Below, one piece after another: positions 1 to 7,655 of a DNA stretch of 64,000 bases. Location of the stretch: contig CAVYPX010000016.1 of the NCBI GenBank assembly GCA_963770485.1, positions 992,001 through 1,056,000 of the forward strand. The letters run 5' to 3'. The DNA is from CAVVEC01 sp963770485 (GTDB lineage Bacteria; Acidobacteriota; Terriglobia; Terriglobales; Acidobacteriaceae). How positions within the stretch are numbered: position 1 is the first letter of the stretch; each line of letters opens with the position of its first letter. The notes beneath the pieces are model-generated. The model had not been told where the DNA came from. It did no database searches and was given only the letters and a program-made list of their open reading frames with translations. A program made the translations under genes and the position numbers.

Positions 1-2
1 AG

Positions 3-1514
3 TACCGCATCCAGGCACTGCTGCAGGTGCTCAGCGATCTGGCGCTGGTCAGCTTGGTCATCTATGCCACGGGCGGCGTGGACAGTTCCCTCAATTTCCT
101 CTACCCGCTGGTCATCATTGTGGCCAGTATTCTTCTGCCCAGAGCCTGGGCGTACCTGACGGCCGCCTTGGCTTTCATCCTATACGGCACGGTTCTGGAG
201 CTAACCTATTTTGGAATCATTCCGTCGTATTCGATGACCCATCCCGAGGTCAAGGCCCTGCAGGCCATCATTTTCGTCAACCTGTTCGGCTACCTGGCAG
301 TGGCTTATCTCGCCGGGGTCTTGGCGGCCAAGTTGCGGCAGGTGGACGTAAAACTGAAGCACACCAGCGGGGCGCTGGAGAGCCTGCAGGCACTGCACGA
401 GAACATCGTTCAGTCCATCAGCGGCGGCCTCATCACCACCGGCCTGGACGGGCACATCACGCTGGTCAATACTGCGGCGCAGAAACTGCTGGAGCGTTCA
501 GAGGAGGAGTTGCTGAACCAGCCGGTAAATCAGCTTTTCCTTGACCCCCTGCCGCACGTCGATTCAGAACGGGCTCACGGCGAAGTGCGCTGGGTTGGGC
601 CCAACGGTTACCGCAAAGCCTTCCGCGTTCTAGTCTCCGCGCTGGTCGTTCCGGGGCGTGGGGCGCTGGGCTACGTTTACACCTTCGATGATCTCACCGA
701 AATCCGGCGGCTGGAGCGGGAGGTCCGCATGCAGGATCGTCTGGCTGCCGTGGGGCGGCTGGCCGCGGCCATCGCACACGAGATTCGCAACCCGCTGACC
801 TCCATCGCCGGATCGGTCAGCATGCTCGCTGGCATTCCCGATTTGAGTGAGGAGCACCGGCAACTTCTGCAGATCGTCACTCGGGAATCGGAGCGGCTGA
901 ATGGCATCATTACGGATTTCCTGGCCTACTCTCGTAGCCGTCAATATCAGTTCGCGAAAATCGATCTGGTGCGGCTCCTGGAAGATACTTTCACCCTCCT
1001 GGAACACCGCCTGGCGGCACAAAACACAGGCATTCAGGTGGAACGAAAATACAGCGTGAAGGAAGCCTGGACCCTGGCCGACGGCGACAAGATCAAACAG
1101 GTTTTCTGGAATTTTTGCGAGAACGCCGTGCGCGCCATGAGTTCCGGAGGAACTCTCACGGTCTCGGTGGAAGCATCCGGCAGCGATTGGCAGATCAACT
1201 TCGCCGATACCGGGCCGGGCATGAGCCAACAGCTCATCGAGAAGGTTTTCGAGCCTTTCCAGTCGCAATTTGAAGGAGGAACCGGGCTGGGGTTGGCCAT
1301 CGTTTACCAGATCGTGCAAGCCCACGAGGGCAAGGTTTGGGCGCGCTCCAAGCCGGGCCAGGGCAGCGTCTTCGTGCTGCGGCTGCGGCGCCTGGCTACG
1401 GCGGAAAGTTTACCCGCCGGGCGACAGGACTCAATGGGTCAATCCCATTTGCCGCCGTCGGGCGCAATGCCGGCTCTCGCCGCGGCCGCGGCGGGGAAAG
1501 GAGCGCATGGGTAA
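3..1514 (+). CDS. PilS/NtrB-like membrane sensor histidine kinase (5' end outside window)
   Basis: Two-component sensor kinase that would autophosphorylate and pass phosphate to the regulator encoded next. The frame is open to the window edge with no stop, so the true start lies upstream; the first possible internal start is a GTG at 27. Several hydrophobic helices occupy roughly the first 110 visible residues, followed by a PAS-like stretch (about 120-225), an H-box AHEIRNP near residue 250, an N-box NFCENAVRAM, and G boxes DTGPGMS and GGTGLGLAIV. Membrane helices plus PAS plus HisKA plus HATPase matches the PilS/NtrB layout. The stop overlaps the next gene's ATG by 8 nt, suggesting translational coupling. 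The PilS-like label is inference from architecture and partner; the signal is unknown. Confidence 0.9.
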   Translation, partial: YRIQALLQVLSDLALVSLVIYATGGVDSSLNFLYPLVIIVASILLPRAWAYLTAALAFILYGTVLELTYFGIIPSYSMTHPEVKALQAIIFVNLFGYLAVAYLAGVLAAKLRQVDVKLKHTSGALESLQALHENIVQSISGGLITTGLDGHITLVNTAAQKLLERSEEELLNQPVNQLFLDPLPHVDSERAHGEVRWVGPNGYRKAFRVLVSALVVPGRGALGYVYTFDDLTEIRRLEREVRMQDRLAAVGRLAAAIAHEIRNPLTSIAGSVSMLAGIPDLSEEHRQLLQIVTRESERLNGIITDFLAYSRSRQYQFAKIDLVRLLEDTFTLLEHRLAAQNTGIQVERKYSVKEAWTLADGDKIKQVFWNFCENAVRAMSSGGTLTVSVEASGSDWQINFADTGPGMSQQLIEKVFEPFQSQFEGGTGLGLAIVYQIVQAHEGKVWARSKPGQGSVFVLRLRRLATAESLPAGRQDSMGQSHLPPSGAMPALAAAAAGKGAHG

Positions 1515-2889
1515 CATTCTGGTTTGCGATGACGAGCGCTCCATCTGCGAAATGCTGGATATCGCTTTGCGCCGTGATGGGCATAAGGTTGAGACTGTGA
1601 ACTCGGGCGAGGCGGCCAAGCGCAAGCTCGATGGCGCTCTGTACGACGTGATCGTGACCGACATTAAAATGCCTCGCACCGACGGTATCGAGGTGCTCCG
1701 CCATGCGCACCAGGTCTCTCCCGACTCGGCGGTGATTTTGATTACAGCCGTGGACGACTACGAGGCCGCCGTGCAGGCCGTCAAGGCGGGCGGAGCCACC
1801 GACTACATCCGCAAGTCGCCAGGCCTGGTGGATGAGATCAAGCTGGCCATCAACCGCGCGCTGGAGAAAATGGCGCTGAGCCGCCAGAATTTTGCCTTCA
1901 AACGTGATGCCGCCACCCGCAACTCGCTGGACAACATCGTCGGCGTGAGCTCCGCGATGGAGAAACTGAAGCAGACCATCCGGACTGTGGCCTCCACGCA
2001 AAGCACCGTGCTGATTTACGGGGAAAGCGGCACCGGCAAGGAATTGGTAGCCCGGGCGGTGCACGTGTGCTCACCTCGGGCCACCGAACCCTTCGTTTCC
2101 ATTAATTGCGGCGCTTTTCCGGAAACTCTGTTGGAGAGCGAATTATTCGGCTACGTGAAAGGCGCGTTTACCGGAGCCAATCAGAACAAGCGCGGCCTGT
2201 TCGAAGTGGCGGATCAGGGAACCATTTTTCTCGACGAGATCAGCGAAATGAGTTTGACCATGCAGGTCAAACTGCTACGGGTGTTGCAGGAGCGCTATGT
2301 GCGTCCGGTGGGAGGCACCAATGAAATTCCCATCGACGTGCGCGTCATCGCCGCGACCAACCGCGATCTGGATAAGCAGGTGGCGGAAAATACGTTTCGC
2401 GAGGACCTCTATTACCGGCTCAGCGTAATTCCGGTTTCCGTGCCGCCCTTGCGCGAACGCCGCGAGGACATTCCGCTTCTGGTGAATCATTTTCTGAAAA
2501 AGTACGCGCCGGGGGCAGGGAAGAGCATCCTGCAAGTCAACGCGCATTCCCTGGAAGCGTTGTGCGTCTATGAGTGGCCGGGCAATGTTCGCCAGCTGGA
2601 AAATACCATCGAGCGCGCCGTGGCTATGGAAACGGGGCAGGAACTCCGGGTTGAAATTCCCATGGAACGGGCGAAAGCGCGGGCGGCCGCGGCGGGCGCT
2701 AACGGAATCTCTGCCCATGGAACCGTATTGCCGGACGGCGTAGACATGGAAAAGTATGTTGCCGACATCGAAAAATCCCTGCTGCTCACGGCGCTGGCCC
2801 AGTGCAATGGGGTGCAAACCCGTGCCGCCGATCTGCTCAAGATTTCCTACCGCTCCTTCCGCCATTTGATGAAGAAGTATGAACTCTAG
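1507..2889 (+). CDS. Sigma54-dependent response regulator, PilR/NtrC-like
   Basis: Activator of sigma54 promoters controlled by the upstream kinase. The receiver domain is residues 1-120 with acidic pocket DD (8-9) and phosphoacceptor D52 in VTDIKMPRTDG. A central AAA+ domain carries Walker A GESGTGKE, the sigma54-contact loop GAFTGA and Walker B-type FLDEISEMS. The C-terminus has a Fis-type helix-turn-helix (AADLLKISYRSFRHLMKKY). The ATG at 1507 is chosen because translation then opens directly on the receiver strand GNILVCDDE; the frame is open further upstream but that part is the kinase gene in another frame. The canonical receiver lysine region reads DYIRKSPGLVDEI, slightly unlike the usual KP motif. 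Targets are not visible here; no pilus genes lie in the window. Confidence 0.93.
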   Translation: MGNILVCDDERSICEMLDIALRRDGHKVETVNSGEAAKRKLDGALYDVIVTDIKMPRTDGIEVLRHAHQVSPDSAVILITAVDDYEAAVQAVKAGGATDYIRKSPGLVDEIKLAINRALEKMALSRQNFAFKRDAATRNSLDNIVGVSSAMEKLKQTIRTVASTQSTVLIYGESGTGKELVARAVHVCSPRATEPFVSINCGAFPETLLESELFGYVKGAFTGANQNKRGLFEVADQGTIFLDEISEMSLTMQVKLLRVLQERYVRPVGGTNEIPIDVRVIAATNRDLDKQVAENTFREDLYYRLSVIPVSVPPLRERREDIPLLVNHFLKKYAPGAGKSILQVNAHSLEALCVYEWPGNVRQLENTIERAVAMETGQELRVEIPMERAKARAAAAGANGISAHGTVLPDGVDMEKYVADIEKSLLLTALAQCNGVQTRAADLLKISYRSFRHLMKKYEL

Positions 2890-2982
2890 GAGTCAGTAGT
2901 CAGGAGTCAGGAGTCAGGAGTCAGTAGCCTGACTATCGCCCCGACTCCAGACTCCCGACTCCTGACTCCTGACTCCTGACTA
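2889..2982. repeat. Opposed tandem-word array (GGAGTCA / TGACTCC)
   Basis: About five copies of a word close to AGGAGTC run rightward (2889-2927). After a short spacer about five copies of the reverse complement CTGACTC run to 2981. The whole can fold into a long hairpin. It fills the spacer between two convergent genes and supplies the TAG stop (2980-2982) of the TPR gene on the minus strand. It may act as a bidirectional terminator (inference). The same word family recurs at 52631-52660 and 58471-58509. Confidence 0.8.
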
Positions 2983-3330
2983 CTTCTTCTTCAACTGCTG
3001 TTTCCATCCCAGCACTCTGGCCTTATTGCCTTCGGCCTCCGCTTCCGGAATCATCCCTTTCTTCTGGTAGAGAACAGAAAGGCTCGTGTGCGCCAGCACA
3101 TCGTCCGGATCGAGTTCCGCGATGCGTTTCGCCACTGCGATGGCTTCGTCTAAGCGGTTGAGGTCCTGCAGCGCCCGAGCCATTCCGTGCATGGCCTCGG
3201 TAAAAGTGGGATCGGCATCCAGCGACTTCTGATATTCGGCCAAAGCACGCTCCTGCTCGCCCTCCGAAACCAGGTCCAGGGCGGCATAGTAGTGGTCTTC
3301 GGCTCGCTGCTGGGAATTGCCGTTCGCCAT
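2980..3330 (-). CDS. Small tetratricopeptide-repeat protein
   Basis: A 116-residue protein made almost entirely of TPR-type helices: the units starting AEDHYYAALDLVSEGEQERAL, FTEAMHGMARALQDLNRLDEAI and VLAHTSLSVLYQKKGMIPEAE fit the 34-residue TPR spacing, so a protein-protein interaction role is likely. No signal peptide. The ATG at 3330 (MANGNSQQ) is preferred over the longer frame starting at 3369 because the extra residues (MRESALCLRIWDH) look unlike a TPR protein and run into the repeat-rich spacer. The extreme C-terminus QQLKKK and the stop codon abut or lie in the tandem-word array. Function unknown; convergent with the response regulator gene. Confidence 0.8.
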   Translation of the reverse strand: MANGNSQQRAEDHYYAALDLVSEGEQERALAEYQKSLDADPTFTEAMHGMARALQDLNRLDEAIAVAKRIAELDPDDVLAHTSLSVLYQKKGMIPEAEAEGNKARVLGWKQQLKKK

Positions 3331-3389
3331 GTGATCCCAAATTCTAAGGCACAAGGCTGATTCGCGCACCCCGCCCGTCTTCCCTTGCG

Positions 3390-3460
3390 TACTCCGCGCC
3401 CTCTGTGGTTAATGTTGTTCTGTTTTTCCCTGTGCACTCTGTGCCCTCTGTGGTTATGAT
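3390..3460. repeat. CTCTGTGGTTA-type repeat
   Basis: Two imperfect copies of a word of the form CCCTCTGTGGTTA with intervening CTGTGCACTCTG. The words match in reverse complement the CACAGAG words at 59383-59412 and 59698-59765. It sits directly upstream of the small gene at 3470 and covers its likely promoter region. Confidence 0.55.
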
Positions 3461-3469
3461 GCTCTTACC

Positions 3470-3703
3470 GTGCCCTACATTCTTCGCTTTCTGTGGAACG
3501 CGACCCGCGGACACCACCTCACTCCGTGGCGCAGTCCCTACCTGCTGTGGCGAATCGAAACCTACTGTGGCGTGAAGATGCAGCAAATTGGCCTGCTGGA
3601 ATTCTGGGAGTTCACCTGGCGGGAGCGCAAAAATCTCTGGCGCTTTCTGAAGTGGACTGCGGAAATGGAACGCTACGCCCATCCCAGGGCGAAGAGTTCC
3701 TAG
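3470..3703 (+). CDS. Small Trp/Arg-rich conserved-looking hypothetical protein
   Basis: 77 residues, GTG start, with an unusual composition: eight tryptophans plus many Arg and aromatic residues (LRFLWNATRG, PWRSPYLLWRIETY, LEFWEFTWRERKNLWRFLKW). It has no signal peptide and no long hydrophobic segment, but the C-terminal half forms an amphipathic aromatic helix. I believe similar short proteins occur in other Acidobacteriota, but could not search. Coding is supported by the coherent composition; no good ribosome-binding site precedes the GTG because the upstream sequence is repeat. Function unknown. Confidence 0.6.
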   Translation: MPYILRFLWNATRGHHLTPWRSPYLLWRIETYCGVKMQQIGLLEFWEFTWRERKNLWRFLKWTAEMERYAHPRAKSS

Positions 3704-3770
3704 GGAGACTCTATTGAGGTTCCAATGTAGGCGCGGGTGTTCGCGCCGATGCGGGCCCCAACCCTCAAAG

Positions 3771-3786
3771 TGTTCCACGTGGAACA
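3771..3786. promoter_or_regulatory. parS centromere site 1
   Basis: Perfect 16-bp palindrome TGTTCCACGTGGAACA. This is the TTCC/GGAA variant of the ParB-binding consensus, known from Pseudomonas chromosomes. ParB-CTP clamps load at such sites and spread, and ParA and SMC act on the complex to segregate the origin region. A second identical copy starts 35 bp further on. No parA or parB lies in the window. Confidence 0.9.
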
Positions 3787-3805
3787 TTAGGAGAAATGCG
3801 CGGAG

Positions 3806-3821
3806 TGTTCCACGTGGAACA
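3806..3821. promoter_or_regulatory. parS centromere site 2 with adjacent CCCAAAATGGG palindrome
   Basis: Second perfect copy of TGTTCCACGTGGAACA. It is immediately followed (3822-3835) by TCCCAAAATGGGAA, an inverted repeat of CCCA/TGGG around AAA. The same pairing occurs at the third site at 37363-37392 in reverse orientation. Confidence 0.9.
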
Positions 3822-4429
3822 TCCCAAAATGGGAAACCGTTGATTCTGTGTGGGTTAGCGGGCGGTGCCGGGCTCGATGTGGCAAGTTGCAACGCCTAAG
3901 AAGGTGGACTTGACAAGCGGGGGAAAAGTCCGATTCGGCTGATCGAACCATAGCCATCAATGGAACAAAATGCGCGTTACGAAACCGGATCAGTCTAGGA
4001 GCGTTGCCGAAGGCGCCAACGCCCGGAGGGGTGGGAATACGACGGGATGGCGATGCACCCCCGGTCCAGGGTCAATGAGTGCGCCTGGTTTCGTAAATTG
4101 ACTGCCTAGTGTTGCCCAACGAGCAGGCTAATCCACAGAAAACCTTGCCAGCGGGGGTATAATGTTTGCCGTTCGTCGGAGGTATTTATGAAATTGTCTT
4201 GACATCCAGAACGCCTTTCAGCCGTTCAGATTCACTGAATCATCAGCTCAACATTTATTCGCTTGCGAGAGCCTGGCCTATAAAGTGCCCATTGGGGAAC
4301 GCGAGTTCAGGCAGGAAGGCGGGCCAGAATTCAACACTCCTTCCCCGGGCGAACTCAATTTAATCCGAACGGGCCACCGGAATGCCTGCAGCAGAGAGCT
4401 TTGCCATATCGACGCATTTGAGGAACACA
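3822..4429. other. Non-coding stretch with a TATAAT-SD-ATG four-codon ORF
   Basis: No credible gene is seen from the second parS to the HAF-repeat gene. At 4158-4163 there is a perfect TATAAT, followed by GGAGG at 4178-4182 and ATG at 4188. The frame stops after four codons (Met-Lys-Leu-Ser). It could be a leader peptide for the downstream gene or the stump of a lost gene. A stretch near 3902-3919 (GGTGGACTTGACAAGC) resembles, in reverse complement, sequence near the third parS (37286-37301). Confidence 0.45.
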
Positions 4430-5470
4430 ATGCGGTTAAGGCTTGAAATTTTCTTTGTGGTGGGCTGGACGATTGCGTCCGCCTCGCAAAATTGCTCGGA
4501 CGCAGGCCCCTTGAAACAGTCGCCTCTATGTTCGAAGTGGGTGTCCGGGACAGGATGCGTAAGCAAAGGATCGAAGTGCGAGGCCGCCGGCGGCTTCTGC
4601 TATGAGCATCGAGCCAGGGAGTGTGATTGCGATACGGGCGCAACCCTTGGTTTCACGGACGTGGCCGCGCCCGGAGCATCTCAGACAGACACCTATGCGA
4701 TCAACAACAGCGGCGTAATCGCCGGGGATTACATCGACAGCTCCGGGGCTCAACACGGTATGCTGCTCGAAGGTAAGAAGCTGGTCACAGCGGATAGGAG
4801 TGATTGTTCAACGTCCCCCAGTGTCGGCGTCGCTTTCTTCGGTCTCAACAACAAGAACAAAGCGGCCGGCTGGTGTCAGAGCACGTCGGGCGCTTACATC
4901 GGCTTCACTTACTCCAAGGGTAAGTTCGCAGATATTAGCATTCCCGGAGCGACGGCGGTTGAAGCCAACGGGGTGAATGACAAAGATGAGGTGGTGGGCT
5001 ACTACATCGATTCATCGGGTGCACAGCACGGATTCTTGCTTGCTGGCACGAAGCTCACCACTCTGGACGTGCCGTCCACCAGCAGTACTGTGGCTTGGGG
5101 AATCAACAACCGCGGTCTAATCACGGCCACCGGAGCGGGTTCGTCTGGCTTCGTCTCGGCCTACACCAAGGATAAAGGGAAGCACTGGGCGAGTTTTTCC
5201 GACCCGAAGGCAGGTCCGCTCGGGACGGTCATCCACACCCCCAACAACGCGGGTGAAATTGTCGGAACCTATTTCGACGACGGGCTCACTGCACACCTAA
5301 CTTTCTTTACGGGAGACAAGTACTACGAATACGACGATCCCAAGGGCGACAACACCAGGGGTGACGGGATCAACGACAAAGTGGACATCGTGGGACGCTA
5401 CTCGACAGGAGGTTTCATCGCCAAGCCGAAAAGCATCGTAGCCCCACTCATTCGCAAACGGCGCGAATGA
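4430..5470 (+). CDS. Extracellular HAF-repeat protein
   Basis: 346-residue secreted protein with repeated units of the HAF type: motifs such as YAINNSGVIAGDYIDSSGAQHG, each about 40-50 residues, recur five or six times (GINNRGLITATG, TPNNAGEIVGTY, GINDKVDIVGRY). These repeats form a beta-propeller-like surface domain of unknown function in secreted proteins. Start: ATG at 4430 follows a GAGG at correct distance and gives a hydrophobic leader (LRLEIFFVVGWTIASA), while the frame is open from 4382. A cysteine-rich segment (about residues 20-70, eight cysteines) separates leader from repeats and is unusual. It is convergent with the next gene, only 19 bp away. Confidence 0.8.
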   Translation: MRLRLEIFFVVGWTIASASQNCSDAGPLKQSPLCSKWVSGTGCVSKGSKCEAAGGFCYEHRARECDCDTGATLGFTDVAAPGASQTDTYAINNSGVIAGDYIDSSGAQHGMLLEGKKLVTADRSDCSTSPSVGVAFFGLNNKNKAAGWCQSTSGAYIGFTYSKGKFADISIPGATAVEANGVNDKDEVVGYYIDSSGAQHGFLLAGTKLTTLDVPSTSSTVAWGINNRGLITATGAGSSGFVSAYTKDKGKHWASFSDPKAGPLGTVIHTPNNAGEIVGTYFDDGLTAHLTFFTGDKYYEYDDPKGDNTRGDGINDKVDIVGRYSTGGFIAKPKSIVAPLIRKRRE

Positions 5471-5489
5471 GTGGGCCATCCGGCTGTGC

Positions 5490-6251
5490 TTACTTTCCCG
5501 GGATATAGCTCAGTTCCGGCCGGAAGCGAATGGTTTCGGTCCATTCCTTCTGGATGCTGGTGTCAAACACGTGGCTGAGCGCGTCAGCGTCGTGCTTGCC
5601 CACCGTTTTCTCCATCATTGCATCGAAGGACGGGTCCGGCTCCGCCAAATCCGCCCAGCCGTTCATGTAGAAGACCAGCACATAGTGTGGCTGTTCTCCT
5701 CCATCCACCAACGAGAACCAGGCGTAGTGGGGAGGCCAGTTGGCTTTGTTGATGGCGTCGTTGGTCTTCTTGATGGCATCTTCAAAGTCCGCTTCTTTGC
5801 CCGGCTTCAGCATAAAATGGCTGACTTCCGCCATTTTGGAAATTTGGTTGTCGGGCAGGGGGCGGCTCGCGCTTTTCATAAACATCCAGATGCTGGCGCC
5901 TCCGCCGGCCACATAGGGCGCCATGTTTACTTCGCCGTCGGCAGTGTCGGCTGCTCCCAGCTTTTGCTCCCAGGTGTCGAGATCGGCGTAGCTGTGACCG
6001 AAGGTGACCGAGAGGTACGTGCCAATATGCTCTCCGGTCATCACCTCCCACATCTCCCACCTCCAGGTGTCGTTCTGCTTGCGGTGCCACTCCATGTGGC
6101 GCTTACGGCCTTCTTCGAACTGCTTGGTCATTCCAGGTTTGATCATATTCGAGTAAACCCATCCCACATTCACCGTCTTATCCTGTCCCAACGCCAGCAG
6201 CGCCGTACAGGTCACAAAAACGGCGAGGAAAACTACTGCGGTTTTGCGCAT
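5490..6251 (-). CDS. Secreted hypothetical protein, dimeric alpha/beta-barrel-like
   Basis: 253 residues beginning with a clear signal peptide (KTAVVFLAVFVTCTALLALGQ). The mature part has two similar halves, each with a pattern like GWVYSNMIKPGMTKQFEEGRKRHMEWHRKQN and VSHFMLKPGKEADFEDAIKKTNDAINKA. This is the strand-helix arrangement of NIPSNAP/antibiotic-monooxygenase-like ferredoxin folds. No catalytic motif is recognised. The gene stands alone on the minus strand; the 300 bp upstream to 6551 hold no feature I can support. Function unknown; exported location is well supported. Confidence 0.7.
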   Translation of the reverse strand: MRKTAVVFLAVFVTCTALLALGQDKTVNVGWVYSNMIKPGMTKQFEEGRKRHMEWHRKQNDTWRWEMWEVMTGEHIGTYLSVTFGHSYADLDTWEQKLGAADTADGEVNMAPYVAGGGASIWMFMKSASRPLPDNQISKMAEVSHFMLKPGKEADFEDAIKKTNDAINKANWPPHYAWFSLVDGGEQPHYVLVFYMNGWADLAEPDPSFDAMMEKTVGKHDADALSHVFDTSIQKEWTETIRFRPELSYIPGK

Positions 6252-6551
6252 GACAATCCTCCTTAGTTTCCAGATATAGAAATTGAAAATGATCCGGCGG
6301 ACCAGCCCTTCGCCGGTTTCGTCCAGCTTGACTCACTCACTCGGTCTTGCCTGGCCGGGGAGGGCCGGAAACACCGATTCAAGTCGCCACGCAAAAACAA
6401 ACTTTTTCGGATGGGCGCAACTGTACGCTTCACAGTGGACAAAGGTCAAGGGCATTGGTGGAAAACTTACGGCGGGAGGCTCAGAAATCGTCGGGAAAAG
6501 CAGGAGTGAAGGGAGCAAAATTAACCGTGACTGCCATGCCGGTTGGCGCTC

Positions 6552-7412
6552 TTACTGCCCGTTGCCAGCGGCCGCCGCGCCTTCCAGAATCACGTTCACT
6601 TCGCTACCCTTGCCAGCGCCGACGATCTGGGCGGCGGCAGCGCGATTGGCGGCAATCTCCAGGTAGCCCATGCTGCCCAGAATCCCAAAAACTTCGTTGG
6701 GTGCGCCCTCGGCATAATTGCCGTGAATTTCGGTGATCTGGCACTTGCCTGCCACAATCTTGAATGGCGGTGGCGCAGGTTGGAACAGCGCGGGAACATC
6801 TTGCGGCGTGATGTTGGTGACCAGGTTGCCAAAGCGGTCCACCTTGAGCACCACACCGCGCAGCGTTTTCTCGTCAACCGGCTTGGGTTTGGGCGCATTG
6901 AAGCGCACGAAATCGCTGATGTCCTCGCCAAACTTACCCGGCTCCACGCCCTTGGCAAGGTAAGCGGCTACCGGAGCGAAAATATCTCGAGCATGAAAAG
7001 TATTGCTCACCGGCTGCAGAAAATAGTGTTCCGCGGTGATGTGACGCACATGAACGCGCTCTTCGCGGGCGTAGATCAGGGAGAGTACGCCGTTGTCCGG
7101 CGCCACAAAGGTGTGCCGTTCCGTGGACAGCAGGATCGGCCGTCTGGCTGTCCCCACCCCTGGATCCACGATCACCATGTGGACGGTGCCAGTCGGAAAG
7201 TAGGAATAGGCCTGAGCGATGGTGATGGCGCCGTCCAGCACATCAAAAGCCTGCACGGCATGGCAGATGTCCACGATCTCCGCTTCCGGAACAATCCCCA
7301 GGATTACACCCCGGATGTTGCCCACGAAGTGATCGTTGAGTCCGAAATCGGTGGTCAGAGTGACAATAGGCCGGTTTGCCAAGTTCTTCCTCGCCGCAAA
7401 GGAGTTTACCAA
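6552..7412 (-). CDS. SAM-hydroxide adenosyltransferase (DUF62 family)
   Basis: Family of the fluorinase/chlorinase fold; typical members use an activated water to split S-adenosyl-L-methionine into adenosine and methionine. Seen: N-terminal PIVTLTTDFGLNDHFVG (Asp22 in the conserved DFG), the VDPGVG loop, NTFHARDIFAP, and the C-terminal beta-barrel motif VDRFGNLVTNI. Length 286 residues is typical. The frame begins with a TTG at 7412 and there is no ATG before the conserved TTDFG, so the exact start is uncertain. Halogenase-specific loop sequences cannot be judged by eye; hydrolase is the default. Downstream gene of no obvious operon; the export genes follow upstream on the same strand. Confidence 0.87.
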   Translation of the reverse strand: MVNSFAARKNLANRPIVTLTTDFGLNDHFVGNIRGVILGIVPEAEIVDICHAVQAFDVLDGAITIAQAYSYFPTGTVHMVIVDPGVGTARRPILLSTERHTFVAPDNGVLSLIYAREERVHVRHITAEHYFLQPVSNTFHARDIFAPVAAYLAKGVEPGKFGEDISDFVRFNAPKPKPVDEKTLRGVVLKVDRFGNLVTNITPQDVPALFQPAPPPFKIVAGKCQITEIHGNYAEGAPNEVFGILGSMGYLEIAANRAAAAQIVGAGKGSEVNVILEGAAAAGNGQ

Positions 7413-7486
7413 GTAACTCGAAAGTAACTTGCCGCGATCAAGAGAGTCAAGGTACGGAGGTAATTCAAGCCAGTGTCGGAAAATGG

Positions 7487-7655
7487 CTATTCGTACCGCA
7501 AAGCTTCCACTGGATCCAGGCGCGAAGCCTTCAGAGCCGGAAAGAATCCTGAGACGACCCCGACGATCGAAAGAATCGCAAACGAAATGGCCATCACCAG
7601 GAACGAAGCGTGCAGGAAGATATCGCCTTCATGATTGGCGGTGTGAAAGGACTGG
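7487..7655 (-). pseudogene. Out-of-frame C-terminal end of the MacB-type permease
   Basis: In the frame shifted by one base relative to the gene at 7594-8856, the minus strand reads NHEGDIFLHASFLVMAIS then GFFPALKASRLDPVEALRYE and stops at 7487. That is the standard fourth transmembrane segment and conserved tail of MacB/FtsX-type permeases, nearly identical to the tail of the neighbouring permease (MTPVESLRYE). The shift falls near 7648-7655. Either the gene carries a real one-base deletion or the assembly has an indel. Confidence 0.8.

Noticed and set aside
1396..2064. 222-residue minus-strand frame
   Set aside because: Antisense to the response regulator; GC-rich shadow frame without motifs.
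2889..2982. CRISPR array
   Set aside because: Repeat words are 6-8 bases without unique spacers of constant length; no cas genes in the window.
3344..3892. Long minus-strand frame containing MFHVEHFEGWG
   Set aside because: The peptide is a translation of parS sites and repeats; no start signal or family-like sequence.
4125..4140. DnaA box and replication origin near parS
   Set aside because: Only one loosely matching TAATCCACA; no cluster, no AT-rich unwinding element and no dnaA or dnaN gene.
6543..7427. 294-residue plus-strand frame
   Set aside because: Exact antisense of the SAM-hydroxide adenosyltransferase gene with intact motifs on the minus strand.
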